From: Apostichopus japonicus
Taxonomy: Eukaryota > Echinodermata > Holothuroidea > Aspidochirotida > Stichopodidae
Direction: 5' to 3'
Assembly (NCBI RefSeq): GCF_037975245.1
Contig: NC_092580.1
Span: 10,143,001 to 10,207,000 of the forward strand
Length of the DNA: 64,000 nucleotides
Within the stretch, counting starts at the first letter, position 1. The number at the start of each line of letters is the position of its first letter. The position numbers were made by a program, and so were the translations under genes. A model generated the notes under the pieces. The model was not told where the DNA came from and did no database searches. It saw only the letters and a list, made by a program, of their open reading frames with translations. Below are positions 13,507-33,730 of the stretch, piece by piece.

Positions 13507-15095
13507 TTGAAGAAATACTAGACCTGATGGATGAGAGGAAAAGTTCAAAATCCGAAGAGGAGTACCAGCGTAAAGACAAGGAAACGAAATGTAAAAGAGC
13601 CAAGGAGGCATGGTATAAATCAAAATGCGAGGAGATTGAAGACCTGGAAAAGAGGCATGACATAAAGAGGAAGCATGAAAATGTCAAAGATCTTACTGAC
13701 AGAGGAAGGCACATAAATTAAGAACACAGGCAGCTGTAGAAAATCACATGATGGGAACATGCTGTTTGAAAAAGAGAGCATTAACAAGAGATGGGTGGAA
13801 TACATCTGCAATCTATAAAGTGGTGTAGGGAGACCTGAGCGAACACCACTGGAGAACCCACAAGGACCAGATATACTCATCGAAGAAGTAGAGGAAGCAG
13901 TGAAGAATCTTAAGAATGGTAAAACACCTGGTTGTGATGGAATTAGAGCTGAGGAGCTGAAGGCATTGGACTACAAAGGAATGGAGATGCTAGCGTCACT
14001 CTTCATTGAGCTGTATAGGTCTAGAGAGCTCCCAAAAGAACTCAAGCACTCACAATTCATCACTATTCACAAAAATACTACTGAGCATCATCATACGTCG
14101 AAATGCAAGGACTATTGGGCAACAGATAGGAGACACCCAATTAGGATTCAGACCTGGAATGGGAACTAGAGAAGGTCTTTTCAATTTCCGCATCATTCTT
14201 GATAAATATTTTGAGATCGGTCAAGAAGTACACATATGCTTCATAGACTACCAAAAGGCTTTCGACAGGGTATAACATAAGGACATTATGAACTCACTTA
14301 AGAAACTGGACATTGATGAGAATGATCTCAAGTTGATACAGACATTATACAGCGTCAGTCAAATTTGAGGAAGGACAGTCGGATGTATTCACCATAGAAC
14401 GGGGGGTCAGACAAGGGTGTGTTTTATCTCCGAAGCTGTTCAATCTGTACACAGAAACCATCTTCAAAGAAATAGCAGACCTGAAGGGTGTTAGCATCGG
14501 TGGACGGAATGTGAACAACCTGCGATATGCAGACTACACAGCACTCTTGGCAGAGAATGAAGACCAACTGCAAAGAATAGTGAATGAGGTTAAAGAAAGG
14601 AGTGAGAGGATGGGCCTGAAAATGAACACGAAGAAGACAAAAGTCATGCTAGTCAGTCGGTTAGACGAGGGGAAGGAGCTGAATATCAAAGTGAACGGAG
14701 AACTACTAGAACAGGTGAAGAGCTTCAAATATCTTGGACAAACGATAACCGATGATGGCCGCTGTGATAAAGAGATCAGGTCACGCATAGAAATTGCAAG
14801 AGGCTCCTTCATAAAGCTTGAAGACGTGCTGACTAGTAAGAACATAAAGCTTGCAACAAGGAAAAAAATGGTGAGATGCTACGTCCTTTCAACCCTGCTG
14901 TATGCTTCAGAAACATGGACACTCTCTAAAGAGACAGAAAATAAGATTGAAGCCTTCGAGATATGGCTGTATAGAAAGCTGCTGAAAGTGTCCTACAAAG
15001 ACAGGATGAGCAATGAGGAGGTACTTAACAGAGTGAGCGAAGAGAGGAAGCTACTATCAGAGCTGAAAAACAGAAAGATGCAGTATATGACGACG
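13507..15095 (+). pseudogene. RTE-type non-LTR retrotransposon fragment (reverse transcriptase)
   Basis: Broken reading frames spell a LINE reverse transcriptase. Segments in order: a Lys/Glu-rich linker (13500-13720), KNLKNGKTPGCDGI (from about 13906), GFRPGMGT and IDYQKAFDRV (14145-14273), VRQGCVLSPKLFNLY (about 14406-14450), RYADYTALLAE (about 14520-14553), and the RTE-style C-terminal part FKYLGQTITDDGRCDKEIRSR ... YASETWTLSKETE. Several frameshifts and a stop right after AFDRV kill it. The catalytic YADD is changed to YADY, so it could not polymerise. The endonuclease domain and the end of the protein are missing. Its left edge coincides with the end of duplication copy A and its right edge with the displaced DGLUCY exon. 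Confidence 0.85.
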
Positions 15096-16015
15096 AAGAT
15101 GATGATACATTACAGTGTATTCAATGACCAGCTTTTTATATTTCTGATTTCCACCCAGACGAACGTAATGTGCAAGAAAAGAGGACATTTCAACGTCGAA
15201 TTGGTTGTTTCGATGCGACCAATTCGTCGGGATTTGATGCAGCGTGTGTTTGAAATTTCGCAGCCATTTACTAACGCCCATGGCGCACCGGTGCATATTG
15301 GCGACCCAGGTAAAGTTAAGGTATCTGTTTGTTTTTGGTTTAGTGGCGCATATATCACAGCAAAAGCTGAAAGATTAGATTAGATTAGCTTTATTAAACC
15401 ACGAGGGTAATTGCATGCTTGTATAAAATATGATATGAGATACAAACATTAAAATATGAAAACCTAAAACGTACAGTACAAACAATTGTAAGAATATGAA
15501 ATCATAAGACATTTTAAACAGGATATGAGATACAAACATTAAAATATGAAAACCTTAAACGTACAGTATCAAACAATTGTAAAATATGTGAACATAAGAC
15601 ATTTTAAAACATGCCGTAAAACAATATACAAAGCTCAAGACAATGGAGAGAGTACAGTCGGAACAGAAGAAACAGCCAGACGAGATCTAACGTTGAAATG
15701 CTGCAAATACATTGAGCGATGTTGTATGTCTTATAACATACCAATCATAGCTTTACTGAAGGGTATATAAAGTAATTACTTTGGAAAGGTTTTCAGTTAA
15801 TTCGTAATCATTATAGGTCTTAAGAAATATGTTCAAAATGTTTTCCATACCTAATAATGATTCAAAAGATTTATATTTATTTTTCAGCTATACTTGGTAT
15901 CATTGATTTGAGCTTAGATGAGTGTTATGGATGCAAGACTAACTTAGTACCTGGGGAAGTACCTGTCTTCTGGGCTTGTGGATTAACAGGGTTAGAAGCC
16001 AAATTACATCAGTAA
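15096..16015 (+). pseudogene. Displaced duplicate of DGLUCY-like exons 4-5
   Basis: Exon-4 copy at 15159-15309 (151 bases, same length as the exon at 27038-27188) encodes NVELVVSMRPIRRDL and HGAPVHIGDP. Exon-5 copy at 15888-16011 encodes GEVPVFWACGLTG. Splice acceptor and donor dinucleotides and intron flanks match the gene at 27.0-27.65 kb, so this was a DNA-level copy and not a retrocopy. The exon-5 copy is 2 bases short near its end, a frameshift. No other exons of the gene are nearby, so it is taken as a dead fragment, although one open frame (14511-15383) runs from the reverse transcriptase into the exon-4 copy in the correct frame. Confidence 0.85.
15372..15620 (-). repeat. LINE/SINE-like tail and 90-bp tandem repeat within the displaced intron
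   Basis: Read on the minus strand, the segment near 15374-15420 ends in GTTTAATAAAGC followed by AATCT repeats, typical of the 3' tail of a non-LTR element. Next to it a roughly 90-bp unit beginning 'gatatgagatacaaac' is repeated twice (from 15432 and 15522). The corresponding intron of the full gene lacks this, so it arrived after the copy was made or in a different ancestor. Confidence 0.5.
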
Positions 16016-16965
16016 GACCGAAAGAAAGATACTATTCAAGAGAACGGACCTAACACAGGCTAGACACGAAAGTGAAATTTGTCGAGGCCTAACGGTCGTA
16101 AACAAAACAGAGAGATTTGATTGGCGCATGATCTGTAGGGCGGGGCTGGCCAATTATGTTGAAGTTTGTAGAATCTACGGACTCGTTAAAAAATCTGGCA
16201 AATTGTATTCAGCTCAAAATGTCTAACGACAGATAACTCAATTAAAATATTGAATATTGATATGTAAATTGCAAAGAACGGTGTCATTTTCACTGTGCTT
16301 TTAGTGTGGTAAGCTGGAAAGGTCAAAGTTTAAATTTGGCAAACATGTACTGACACTTTAACTGACACTTCGTTGTTATACACGGTTGCGGTTCTGGAAG
16401 CAACTATAAATTCTAAATGTATTCAGTGATTACGTCATGTTTTCATAAAAATCTTCATCATTTTTGTGATGACTCGTTATTCACTGCCTGAAATATGATT
16501 TATGATGAGATACAATATTGTTCTAACAATACATCGCTTACATTTTGATCTCTCTGGAAGTCCAATTGGTGAACATGATATCATATTGCCTACCGATCAA
16601 ACATTCCACAAATGCATGATGAACATTTGTTAAACGATTTCAAGGCCCATATACCCCCTCAAGAAAGATTGACTACATGATGTCAACCATATGGCATATA
16701 AACAAAGAGAGATGTAGCAATATATATTACAATAGAATAATTTAACAGCCCGTTTCTGTCGCGGGGTCAGTTTATAAGTGGGAGGACGCAAATCACGAAG
16801 TGAGAACACGAGTTGCAGTAAAGTAAATTTATTCACTTTAATGTACAGGAGATGTAGGACACAAAAAAAGCCCGGGATGTTGAACTGGCATTCACCCGGC
16901 GGTTTTGCCTGGGCACCTTGGCGTTGACACCGATGAGACTACGAACGACAGCTCAGTTACAAATC
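16016..16965. other. Spacer, no gene seen
   Basis: No recognisable coding exon, RNA gene or element end. Moderately AT-rich. Confidence 0.35.
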
Positions 16966-17105
16966 TTGGGAACACGAAGTAGCCCAGTTAATATTAAAAT
17001 GATGGGAACACGAAGTAGCCCAGTTAATATTAAAATGATGGGAACACGAAGTAGCTCAGTTAATATTAAAATGATGGGAACACGAAGTAGCCCAATTGAA
17101 ATACT
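16966..17105. repeat. 36-bp minisatellite, about 3.7 copies
   Basis: The unit beginning GGGAACACGAAGTAGCC recurs with exact 36-base spacing (16981, 17017, 17053, 17089). Because 36 is a multiple of three the tract is open in a plus frame (12-residue repeats starting MGTRSS) and in a minus frame, but there is no sign of a real gene. Confidence 0.9.
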
Positions 17106-17447
17106 AACCAATAACCAATAAGGAACACGAAGCCCCTTATAGTCTCCTCGCTGAGCGTCCACTCACTAGCAGAAAACCACTTGCCTTAATGGCAGCACGC
17201 TAACATATAGTACCCAGCATAGCTAAACATTACGTAATACAACATGCAATTGATAAACTAAGTGATGCAGATACTTCACTTAGACACTAGCCTTGTCCCC
17301 GGAAATACCTTTAACGCTCACAATGACTAATCTAAATGTCTCAGGGTGGCCTTACCCAAACGGAAATAGCTTAAACGTGCCCTGACCTGTGACAGTTACA
17401 TCGTTGTCAAAACAGGTTTCCATTAAAATCAAAGCAGTTGAAAACAT
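17106..17447. other. Spacer between minisatellite and duplication copy B
   Basis: One further 'ggaacacgaag' lies near 17122. No gene recognised. Confidence 0.35.
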
Positions 17448-19118
17448 TATGTCGTAGCATGGTCATATACAAGCACCGCTTTCATATCGGTACTGTACCA
17501 ACAACCCATACCCATAAACATCAGAAACAATTTTCGATATAATAATGACGTTTTGTGGTGAAAAGCATATTTATTGCACGTAAATAAAAGGGGCTGTTTC
17601 CTTTAAGGGAACTCTAAAACAGACAGCTTTCGAACATCCGGCATTATTGTTATATTGTTAAACAACATCCTTAAGTGGATATTTTAATTGATAAGATGTA
17701 AAAATAAGTGGTTTTCACTTAACATATTGATTTAGCATTTCGATAATGTTACACCATGCATACATCTAAATTGCGCAGTGCTTTTTACACTGAACAAATA
17801 AAACAACTTGTTTTTTTTTTTCTTAAAGCACGCGGTAAATGGAAATGCATTATCTTTCTTCTCCATTAATCCAAACAGTCCCTCTCTGCAAGAAGAAATA
17901 CAAACTTAACACAGATTAATATCCAGATATTATGGACTTTTGTCAAATGTAAACGAAATTTTTTGGATTTATTGATCTTTCAAAAGAATCAATTAAGAAA
18001 ACCACTTTGGGCGTTAACTACATCCTCGGTTCCACATATATAAAGAATACCAAGATAAGTGCGATATCATGAATTATTACTGAGTATTGACGCGTTAGGA
18101 TATGGAATGTATCTCAAATTTAAGCTTCTTTTACGTTTGTTTATGTCGCACAATTACACCTCATCAATAAGAACTGCTATATAGCTCTCCGTATTTCCCA
18201 TCCACCCGTCAGAAACAATTAAAGTATATATTTGAAATTGTTCTGTTTTCGGTATAATCAACCATTTGTAGACAAAGCCATTTCAGACGGTATTGTTTTT
18301 TAGAGGGCATTCCTTCTTTGACATAACGCATATTGATAGAGCCTATGTCCCCATTTCCATTGTTATTGGTCCTTTTAGAACACCGTGTTCGTAAACATAT
18401 TAGAGGTGTGTTGTTGTTCGACCAATTATGTTAATATTAATATCAAGCCACCGTAGTAAAGTTGTCTATAATGCGAGATATCATATTCAGATATTTCATG
18501 CAACTTAACTGTACTAGTTGTTTTAACTGCACTTTTAATAAACCCACTCTCATTATCAAAAAAAAAAAACGATTATCGGAAACATTTGACAAAATAAAAT
18601 GCTGTAACATTAATTTTAATAACACTTTACATCGATTCTTCTATAGTTTCATATTCTGAATGAGTTCTAGTTTTTGTGACTCTTAAACATGTAAAGGCAA
18701 AGTTCTTCGTTATCAAATCCAGGTTTACAACTATTCATGAACCAGCTGGTAACAATTTCAATAATGTTACTGATAAAACCGATGTGAATCTTTCAAAATA
18801 CATCTCATACCGCAGCATTCTCCTTACATATATCAACTGGTCATATTCCAGTTTTGTACGTATTTTTTACTTAACGGCAACAAAAAAGAACGTAAAAAAA
18901 ATAATAAATAAGGAAAGGAAACACATGGACTCGTCCAATTCAGGTTAAGAGACCTCAATATACGTAACATGAACTAAAAGGGTAAACTGGTTGATATACA
19001 AATACTGATACCAACTACACAATTGACACAAACAAAATGTATGCGAATTCACTTCCAATTACAAATTAACGTGAAAATGTGTTTTGGAAAATAGTTCTAT
19101 ACAGCGTTCCAAGAATAA

Positions 19119-20294
19119 TTACAAACTTTGCTTGCTGCAATGAAATAATTTTGCCATCCCTGACCGATAGTGCTTATTCATAATAGCATAAAGCCATGGA
19201 TTTATTGCAGAGTTTAACAAAAGTATGATCGAAGCGACTGATAAAAGGACCCAATCAACGGTTACTACAAATGTAAACAGCACTAAGAAATTTAGTGGTA
19301 GCCAACAGATCAAGAAAACCGATACCAATAACATCAGATTTCTTGCGACTTTTCTTAGTCTTGAGTCGTTGATGATTTGGCCCCTTCGTACTGCTCCAGT
19401 TTGTCCCTTAATAGACAACACGACTGAAGATGGTCCAGTTGAAGTGATAGCAGCAACGTCTCCATCACGTGTCATGTCAGTTCCCCTGGAAGTTTTTAAA
19501 TTGTAATCCAGTTTGTCATCTACCGCCGTTTCAGTTTGAGTGGTTTCCGTATGATAGTGACTGTACGAAGTACGACTCGAATTAGCCTCATCGTGCAATT
19601 GAAGCGATATCGTTTTGAGCGTTAAGTTTAGTTTGATGAGAAAAAGAACGTTGACGGATAATAAGATAACAAAAGGTAAAATAAAATCTAGCAGAAATCT
19701 GGCTGACGAAGTAACCCTAGCAATAGTCAGATTTGAATTACTAGTCGACGGTGCCAAGACCTGCACTGTTACCTGGTTGAGTACAGAGTAAAAACAGCTA
19801 TAGATAAGACTGATAACCCACGTGACGGTTAGGCGTCTACGGGCGATGGAGTGTGTGTTCTGTACTGTATAGAGTAAAGGATCGGAGACGAGAAGATACC
19901 GGTCGTAGCTCATAGCGACGACAATAAAAATAGACAGAAAGATCGGAAATCTGACCAGCCATTCGTAGATAATGATCAATGTCACACCTAGTTCGTATGG
20001 AACGTTATTCCGTATACCAATACCTGGCGTAACGAGTAAGCCAACCAGAAGGTCAGCAAAGGCGAGATTCGCTATGTACAAATTGAACGGCAACTTACGT
20101 ATTGCAATCGTCTTTCTATATATTATGAGTACGACGGTATTTTCAAAGACAGTAAAAATAGCAGCAATTATATAGGCTAGTACAACGGTGACTCTCGGTA
20201 CGATTCCAGACTCTCCACTGTATTCAACTGTCTCATTAAAACAAGCTGCAGTTGTATAACTCGGGGAATGTACGGTGTTCAATGATTCCAACAT
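19119..20294 (-). CDS. Rhodopsin-class 7TM receptor 3 (duplicate B)
   Basis: Single-exon, 391-residue paralogue of receptor 2, with all the same signatures: LAFAD in TM2, the W-x-x-R-F-P tract in TM3, DRY followed by VSDP, CWLP in TM6, NPWLY in TM7. Of about 29 differences from receptor 2, about 12, including a one-residue deletion, fall in the first 45 residues. A few more fall at the TM6-ECL3-TM7 stretch (KF to TF, DWFF to DWVL). Cytoplasmic loops are almost unchanged. The frame is intact, so it is probably functional. Position 3.25 is again Ile, not Cys. Confidence 0.95.
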   Translation of the reverse strand: MLESLNTVHSPSYTTAACFNETVEYSGESGIVPRVTVVLAYIIAAIFTVFENTVVLIIYRKTIAIRKLPFNLYIANLAFADLLVGLLVTPGIGIRNNVPYELGVTLIIIYEWLVRFPIFLSIFIVVAMSYDRYLLVSDPLLYTVQNTHSIARRRLTVTWVISLIYSCFYSVLNQVTVQVLAPSTSNSNLTIARVTSSARFLLDFILPFVILLSVNVLFLIKLNLTLKTISLQLHDEANSSRTSYSHYHTETTQTETAVDDKLDYNLKTSRGTDMTRDGDVAAITSTGPSSVVLSIKGQTGAVRRGQIINDSRLRKVARNLMLLVSVFLICWLPLNFLVLFTFVVTVDWVLLSVASIILLLNSAINPWLYAIMNKHYRSGMAKLFHCSKQSL

Positions 20295-20615
20295 CTTACT
20301 CGCTAGTAAAGGCTCTCTATAACGTGAGAACGATTATTGTGGTGCGTCGAAAACAAAATCAATCTTTGGACTGAGAACTCAGATATGTTGAACGATTCAC
20401 ATAATATCAAAAACAGCTACAGCTTCTGCTAAAATGAGCTTGATATCACTATAAACGTATACTGATGTCGTGAACTATGAACATACCTCTTTATGAGCTC
20501 TGCGTAATGTGCATAAGTGGTGCCCGGTATATATTTCTTCAATTACTGTATTGATTGGAGTGGACGGTAGATATCATAGCACTTAAATTAACAGTTTATT
20601 AACAGTTTAAGCTAC

Positions 20616-22830
20616 CAGGCGCGTATCCAGGATTTTCAAACCCGGGGGGCGCGAATTACTATCTAAGCGGAGCGCCACCATCGGTTGGCGCGCAGCGTAC
20701 AAGAAAATTTCTTATTTTGATACCCCCCAGATCACCGGAAAAGGCACTTCTCGGGCTTGAAATGACCAACCAGATGTACACTTTTTGCCTGAGAACCAAG
20801 TATTTCCTAATAGTTTTTTTTCCATCCATAACCTTTTTGAAGATTGTCAACCCGGCACACATCATGTTCGACCTGATCGCATCTCCTGTGGGTCTTTGCT
20901 TTTGTAGGTGATTCTACGTCACGGCCCACAATACCCGTCAGCCCCACTTTTCAAGGTTTTAAGCCCCATATTTGTTCCGAATTTGAAAATTCACATTTCT
21001 CGTGAATAAACTCACTTCAAAACATACCCATAATGTTGTACAAAATTTCATCTATGGACAACCAATATAGAAAAACTTCCTTGAACCCCTAACAGACTGG
21101 TCAAAATTGCACGAGTAGAGGGAAGTGTGATGCAGAATGTTGGTCAGAAATTGTCGAAAATTCAGACACAGTTAATTGATTGGTGTACAAATATTAAAAC
21201 CTGTTATAACTGCTATTATAAAACTTGGTTGAAGGAAATGAAAAAATAGCAGATATTTCCGAAACCGAACACTATACACATAGGCGTAGGAGGCGCGGCG
21301 GAAGTGGCGGAGCTAGGGGTATTTGTCAGGAGGAGCGAGAATGGTCTGTAGGGGCGCTTTCAACACTTTCTAAGCGGAGCGCCACCACTGGTTGGCGCGC
21401 AGCGTACAGAAAATTTTTGAGTAAAGATACTCCCTAGATCGCCGGAAATGACCTTTTCCGGGCCTGGCTAATTTGCAGATAAACGAAGAATAAATAGGTG
21501 TCATCTCCAAATTACACCAACAAAATGTGATAAATGTCAATAAGTAGATGAGAGCGCAATAAAAAAGTCAATAATCTAGAATAAGTAAAAAGTGGTAAAG
21601 AGCTGAAAAACGCGCCAGCAGTCCATTTGAGTCCGTCAGGGGGGGGGGGGGGCATGCGCCCCCTGACCGTATGGACGCTCCGCCACTGCGCGGCGGGGGT
21701 GTAGCCCCTAATTCGCCATTACTAATGTAAAAGAGAGTTTTGACATAATTGGACCTCCATGCATGCTTTTTATACATCTACATGAGACATGTCGTTGTTT
21801 ACATTAGCATCCCGCGGTATACTGCGCAATTTGAACGGACCGTACGGTACATGATGGCATGCGATGTATTAACCGATGCTTGCTTATATGATATTGACAT
21901 TAAGACGTTGAACGCGCGCTCGGCGCGCGAAAATTTTGGGTTATTTTTTCAGGCAAGTCGGACAGTTTTGAGGCTTTTCATCCTGGAACGCCATTTTCAT
22001 GCTCACTGATATGATGTGATATCTGCTGTTTGCGTCACAAATTCGAACAGGCGCGTAGCGAGGAATTTGCCAAAGGAGGGCGAAGCCTGTAGGCAAATTA
22101 TCTCAGCGTAGCGCCACCACAGGTTGGCGCGAAGCGTACAAGAAAATTTTGGCCGAAAATGCCTCCCAGATCGCTGGAAATGGCACTACACAGGACCATT
22201 TGTTAGCGCGAAGCGTATACAAGCAAATTATGGCCGAAAATGTCTCCCAGATCGCTGGAAATGACACTTCCCAGGCCTTGTAAGTTGCATCTAAGCACTT
22301 TCTATTTTGAAATTACTTAGCGATATCATTTAAAACAATGCTGAATGGGGGGGGGGGGGGCGGGCGGTCGCCCCCATCCCAAAAATCGTCATGTTCCCCA
22401 ACGACACGATCGAGTTCGAGACCAGCCACAGTTGGTTTGATAGCACAATTCTACACACGCGTTATGATAGACCATATATAGTATATATATAGATCATTAG
22501 TGAGAGAGGAAAATGGAAACGTCAAAAAATGGAGTTGTCGGTGTAAGGGGTAGGGTGAGTCAAACTTTTACGAAATCATTGATCCGTCACTGGCTACCCC
22601 TCAGCGCTGTAATGATGTCACTGTTCCTCTTTCTCTTCCCGGTGTCTTCGCGTTTTTCTTTTACTCCCTCTTTTTCTCCTTTTTCTCTCTTTCTTCTTTT
22701 TCTTTTCTCTTCCTTCCTCTCCTCCTCTTCTTTTTTCCCCTCTTTCTTCCTTTTTTCTTCTTTTTTTTTCTCTCCTCTTTTTCTTACCCGGGGGGCGCGC
22801 GCCCCCAACGCCCCCCTGGATACGCACCTG
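20616..22830. mobile_element. DNA transposon E2, composite, 5-bp target duplication
   Basis: Left end CAGGCGCGTATCCAGG at 20616; right end complementary to CAGGTGCGTATCCAGG, ending at 22830. GCTAC is duplicated at 20611-20615 and 22831-22835. Duplication copy A has the empty site near 13150 (aaattacccacgag). Internally it resembles the element at 49545-51521 along most of its length. It also holds several GCGCCACC...GGTTGGCGCG modules and a separate nested MITE. Long C/T-rich and G-rich tracts precede the right terminus. There is no transposase frame. Confidence 0.88.
21302..21688. mobile_element. Nested 387-bp MITE inside E2, perfect 8-bp target duplication
   Basis: Termini AGTGGCGGAGC (from 21303) and its complement GCTCCGCCACT (ending 21687) form the inverted repeat. 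CGCGGCGG flanks it on both sides (21294-21301 and 21689-21696). The related element at 49545 reads straight through the equivalent site (about 50260-50280), giving an independent empty-site comparison. The 8-bp duplication is typical of hAT elements. Confidence 0.85.
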
Positions 22831-23169
22831 GCTACCCACGAGAGGAAGTCACGCAAAAAGGTGGGGGGGGGGGACAAAGAGTTGTCTACCTGCGTAAATA
22901 TATCAACCAAGAGTAATGTTCGTGATACATTTTTAGTCACTTAATTGAGAGATCAAGAACGTTGAGCAAGCGAAAGAATAAAAAAGGAAAAAGGCAGAAA
23001 TAACAAACGCATATACGCTTCTAACTGTAGATATTTATAAAAAAAAACATAATGAATATTGTATCGTACTAAGCGATTAAACAATATATATTAGGCAAAA
23101 TTTGTGAGTAGCACAAATATTTATCTCCACAATTTTAACCCACACGTGTCATAATGATTTGGTATGATG

Positions 23170-25154
23170 GCTAAGGCATGAAAACGAAGTGTTGAAATGC
23201 CCTCATCCATTTATTTTCAGTCTTATTTAATCGATGATTAGTGAAAATTAAAGATCACAGGGGAATTATGGGATTATGGGAGGGGTTTCTTGACATTCCT
23301 AGAAACTCTAATTCTTCTTTCCCAGTTAGAATAGCGAGCAAGAAAATCGACGCAAATCGCCACAAGGCGAGCGGTTACTTAAATGAGCCCAATAATAGAA
23401 GCTACGTAACTTTTAAGCTTTTGAAGAACTAGTTTGAATTCGACTTTACTAAAAAAACGCACCTTGCTTTTTTATTTCATTTATAATAAATATGTTAATT
23501 TAAAAAGCCCTAACAAACAATGGTGAACTTTAGGTATTTGTCACATAAGAACTCCTCCTTATTCTAGGAAATGGATTACAGAATTCCCATGTAGCTTGTG
23601 TTGTCATTGGGGCAGAAGGTCTTAACGCTACATTCCTAGTACAATTAATCAATAATTTGATCAGTATAAAATTATTTCCGTTCAAGCGATGATGACTTAA
23701 TATAACTATAGCCTATCTTTTACTAGGCCTTTATTAATATTTTTTACTACACTTTGAAGACCGTTTCTCCATGCAGAGATGCAGCAAGTTATGAAAATTA
23801 CAATCGATAAAGGCCTACTTCAGAAAAACAGAATGGGATATGCGCATGCCAATTCCGTCTAAAGTTGGTGACCGATTGAACAATTTAACAAACTAAACAA
23901 GATACGTTACACCTGCGAACAACACAGCTACCTCAAACGTAAACAAAACACAACTATTCGAGGACACGGATAAACAACAATGATACATTCCATTTGAACA
24001 TATTTGTACCATTTGAGACAATAGGGACACAAAACACACACACACGTTTCTCCACACGTGTCTCAAAGCTCAAACAATATAAACACAAACTGTACTTTGT
24101 AGTCAGTGTATTAACTTAAATGTTTTGTCACACTGCAAGTTGATTGGTCGTTCCGCCATGCATGGCGGTACTTCCATGTTTGACCTTTGTAACGGTAATC
24201 GCCCACAGATTTCCAGGCTCGGGCTATGAGTCTTGCGTCAATTTGTTCGGTTGAGCAAGAGCTTTTACGGCAACTCCGTGCGATTTTGGACTAATATAGA
24301 CACCTACAGACTAGGATAAACTATATCACGTAAGTAATGCAAGTGTACAGGTGGGTCTAACACGTGTATATGCAAACTGTTTCGCTGTAGGTTAAATCCT
24401 TTTGCTATAAAAGTTGCATCGTTGAGACTGTAAAGCTAGTTACGACAGAATTAGCATGGCAGCAAAGGGCTTTCAATATTCTGACATGTTAACAAACTAG
24501 CCTCATTTCCACACGTACTGCAGGTATTAACATGTAACTATACTGGAAGTATCATGCATGCAGCACAGAGAGGGAGAGCTGTCAAAGTGCGGGTCGTATA
24601 ACTAAAAGTGTAAAGTCAGCAAGCATACATGCAAGTGACCAATCACCCATGGATTTTGTATCATAGCGCTTAGTTGATCTGTAAAAAGCCGCAATGACAA
24701 TGCGCATGATTGCGGGCACTCATAAAAGGGCTCATATTGTAATATGGTCATCAAATGTCGTCAAACAGAGGTGCTATGCAGGGTATATGAAGTTAAGAAA
24801 CTTTTGGTATGGTTTCAGAATTTATAAATGATAAATTGACAACTTCTGTCTAAAAGTTCGATCTGGGCAAAGTTAGACAACACTGTAAAAAAAATATAAG
24901 TATATATGTATCCCTATTTGTAAAGAATGTGATATACCTGTCATAGCCTTAAACAATGTAAACAGTGTCATATGATATATGTTTGGAATAGTTAATCTCC
25001 TTTCATTCATAGCACAGGCATCAGCTGACAAACATCACTGGTAGAGGAACCATTTAGACTCTCCGTTATGAGGCTCTTGACCATTGTATAGATATATATT
25101 TGTGATGCGCCCTCCCTTGAGATCCTCGTGAACACTATCACAAATGTTACCATC
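23170..25154. other. Intergenic, upstream of DGLUCY-like gene
   Basis: No supportable gene. The short open frame at 23241-23432 is unrecognised. The last 1 kb should contain the promoter and possibly a non-coding first exon of the DGLUCY-like gene, but I cannot place either. Confidence 0.4.

Positions 25155-33730
<8,576 letters not shown>

Larger units (their letters stand above)
17448..23169. repeat. Segmental duplication copy B (receptor 3 plus flanks)
   Basis: Direct-repeat partner of about 8523-13506, starting about 8.9 kb downstream. It carries receptor 3 and its own inserted element (20616-22830), which copy A lacks at the matching place near 13150. Small indels, for example near 17865 and 17930, distinguish the copies. 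Confidence 0.9.

Noticed and set aside
22513-22944. Open frames rich in Ser/Phe (plus) or Lys/Glu/Arg (minus), also near 51257-51539
   Set aside because: They translate the C/T-rich tract near the right ends of transposons E2 and E3.
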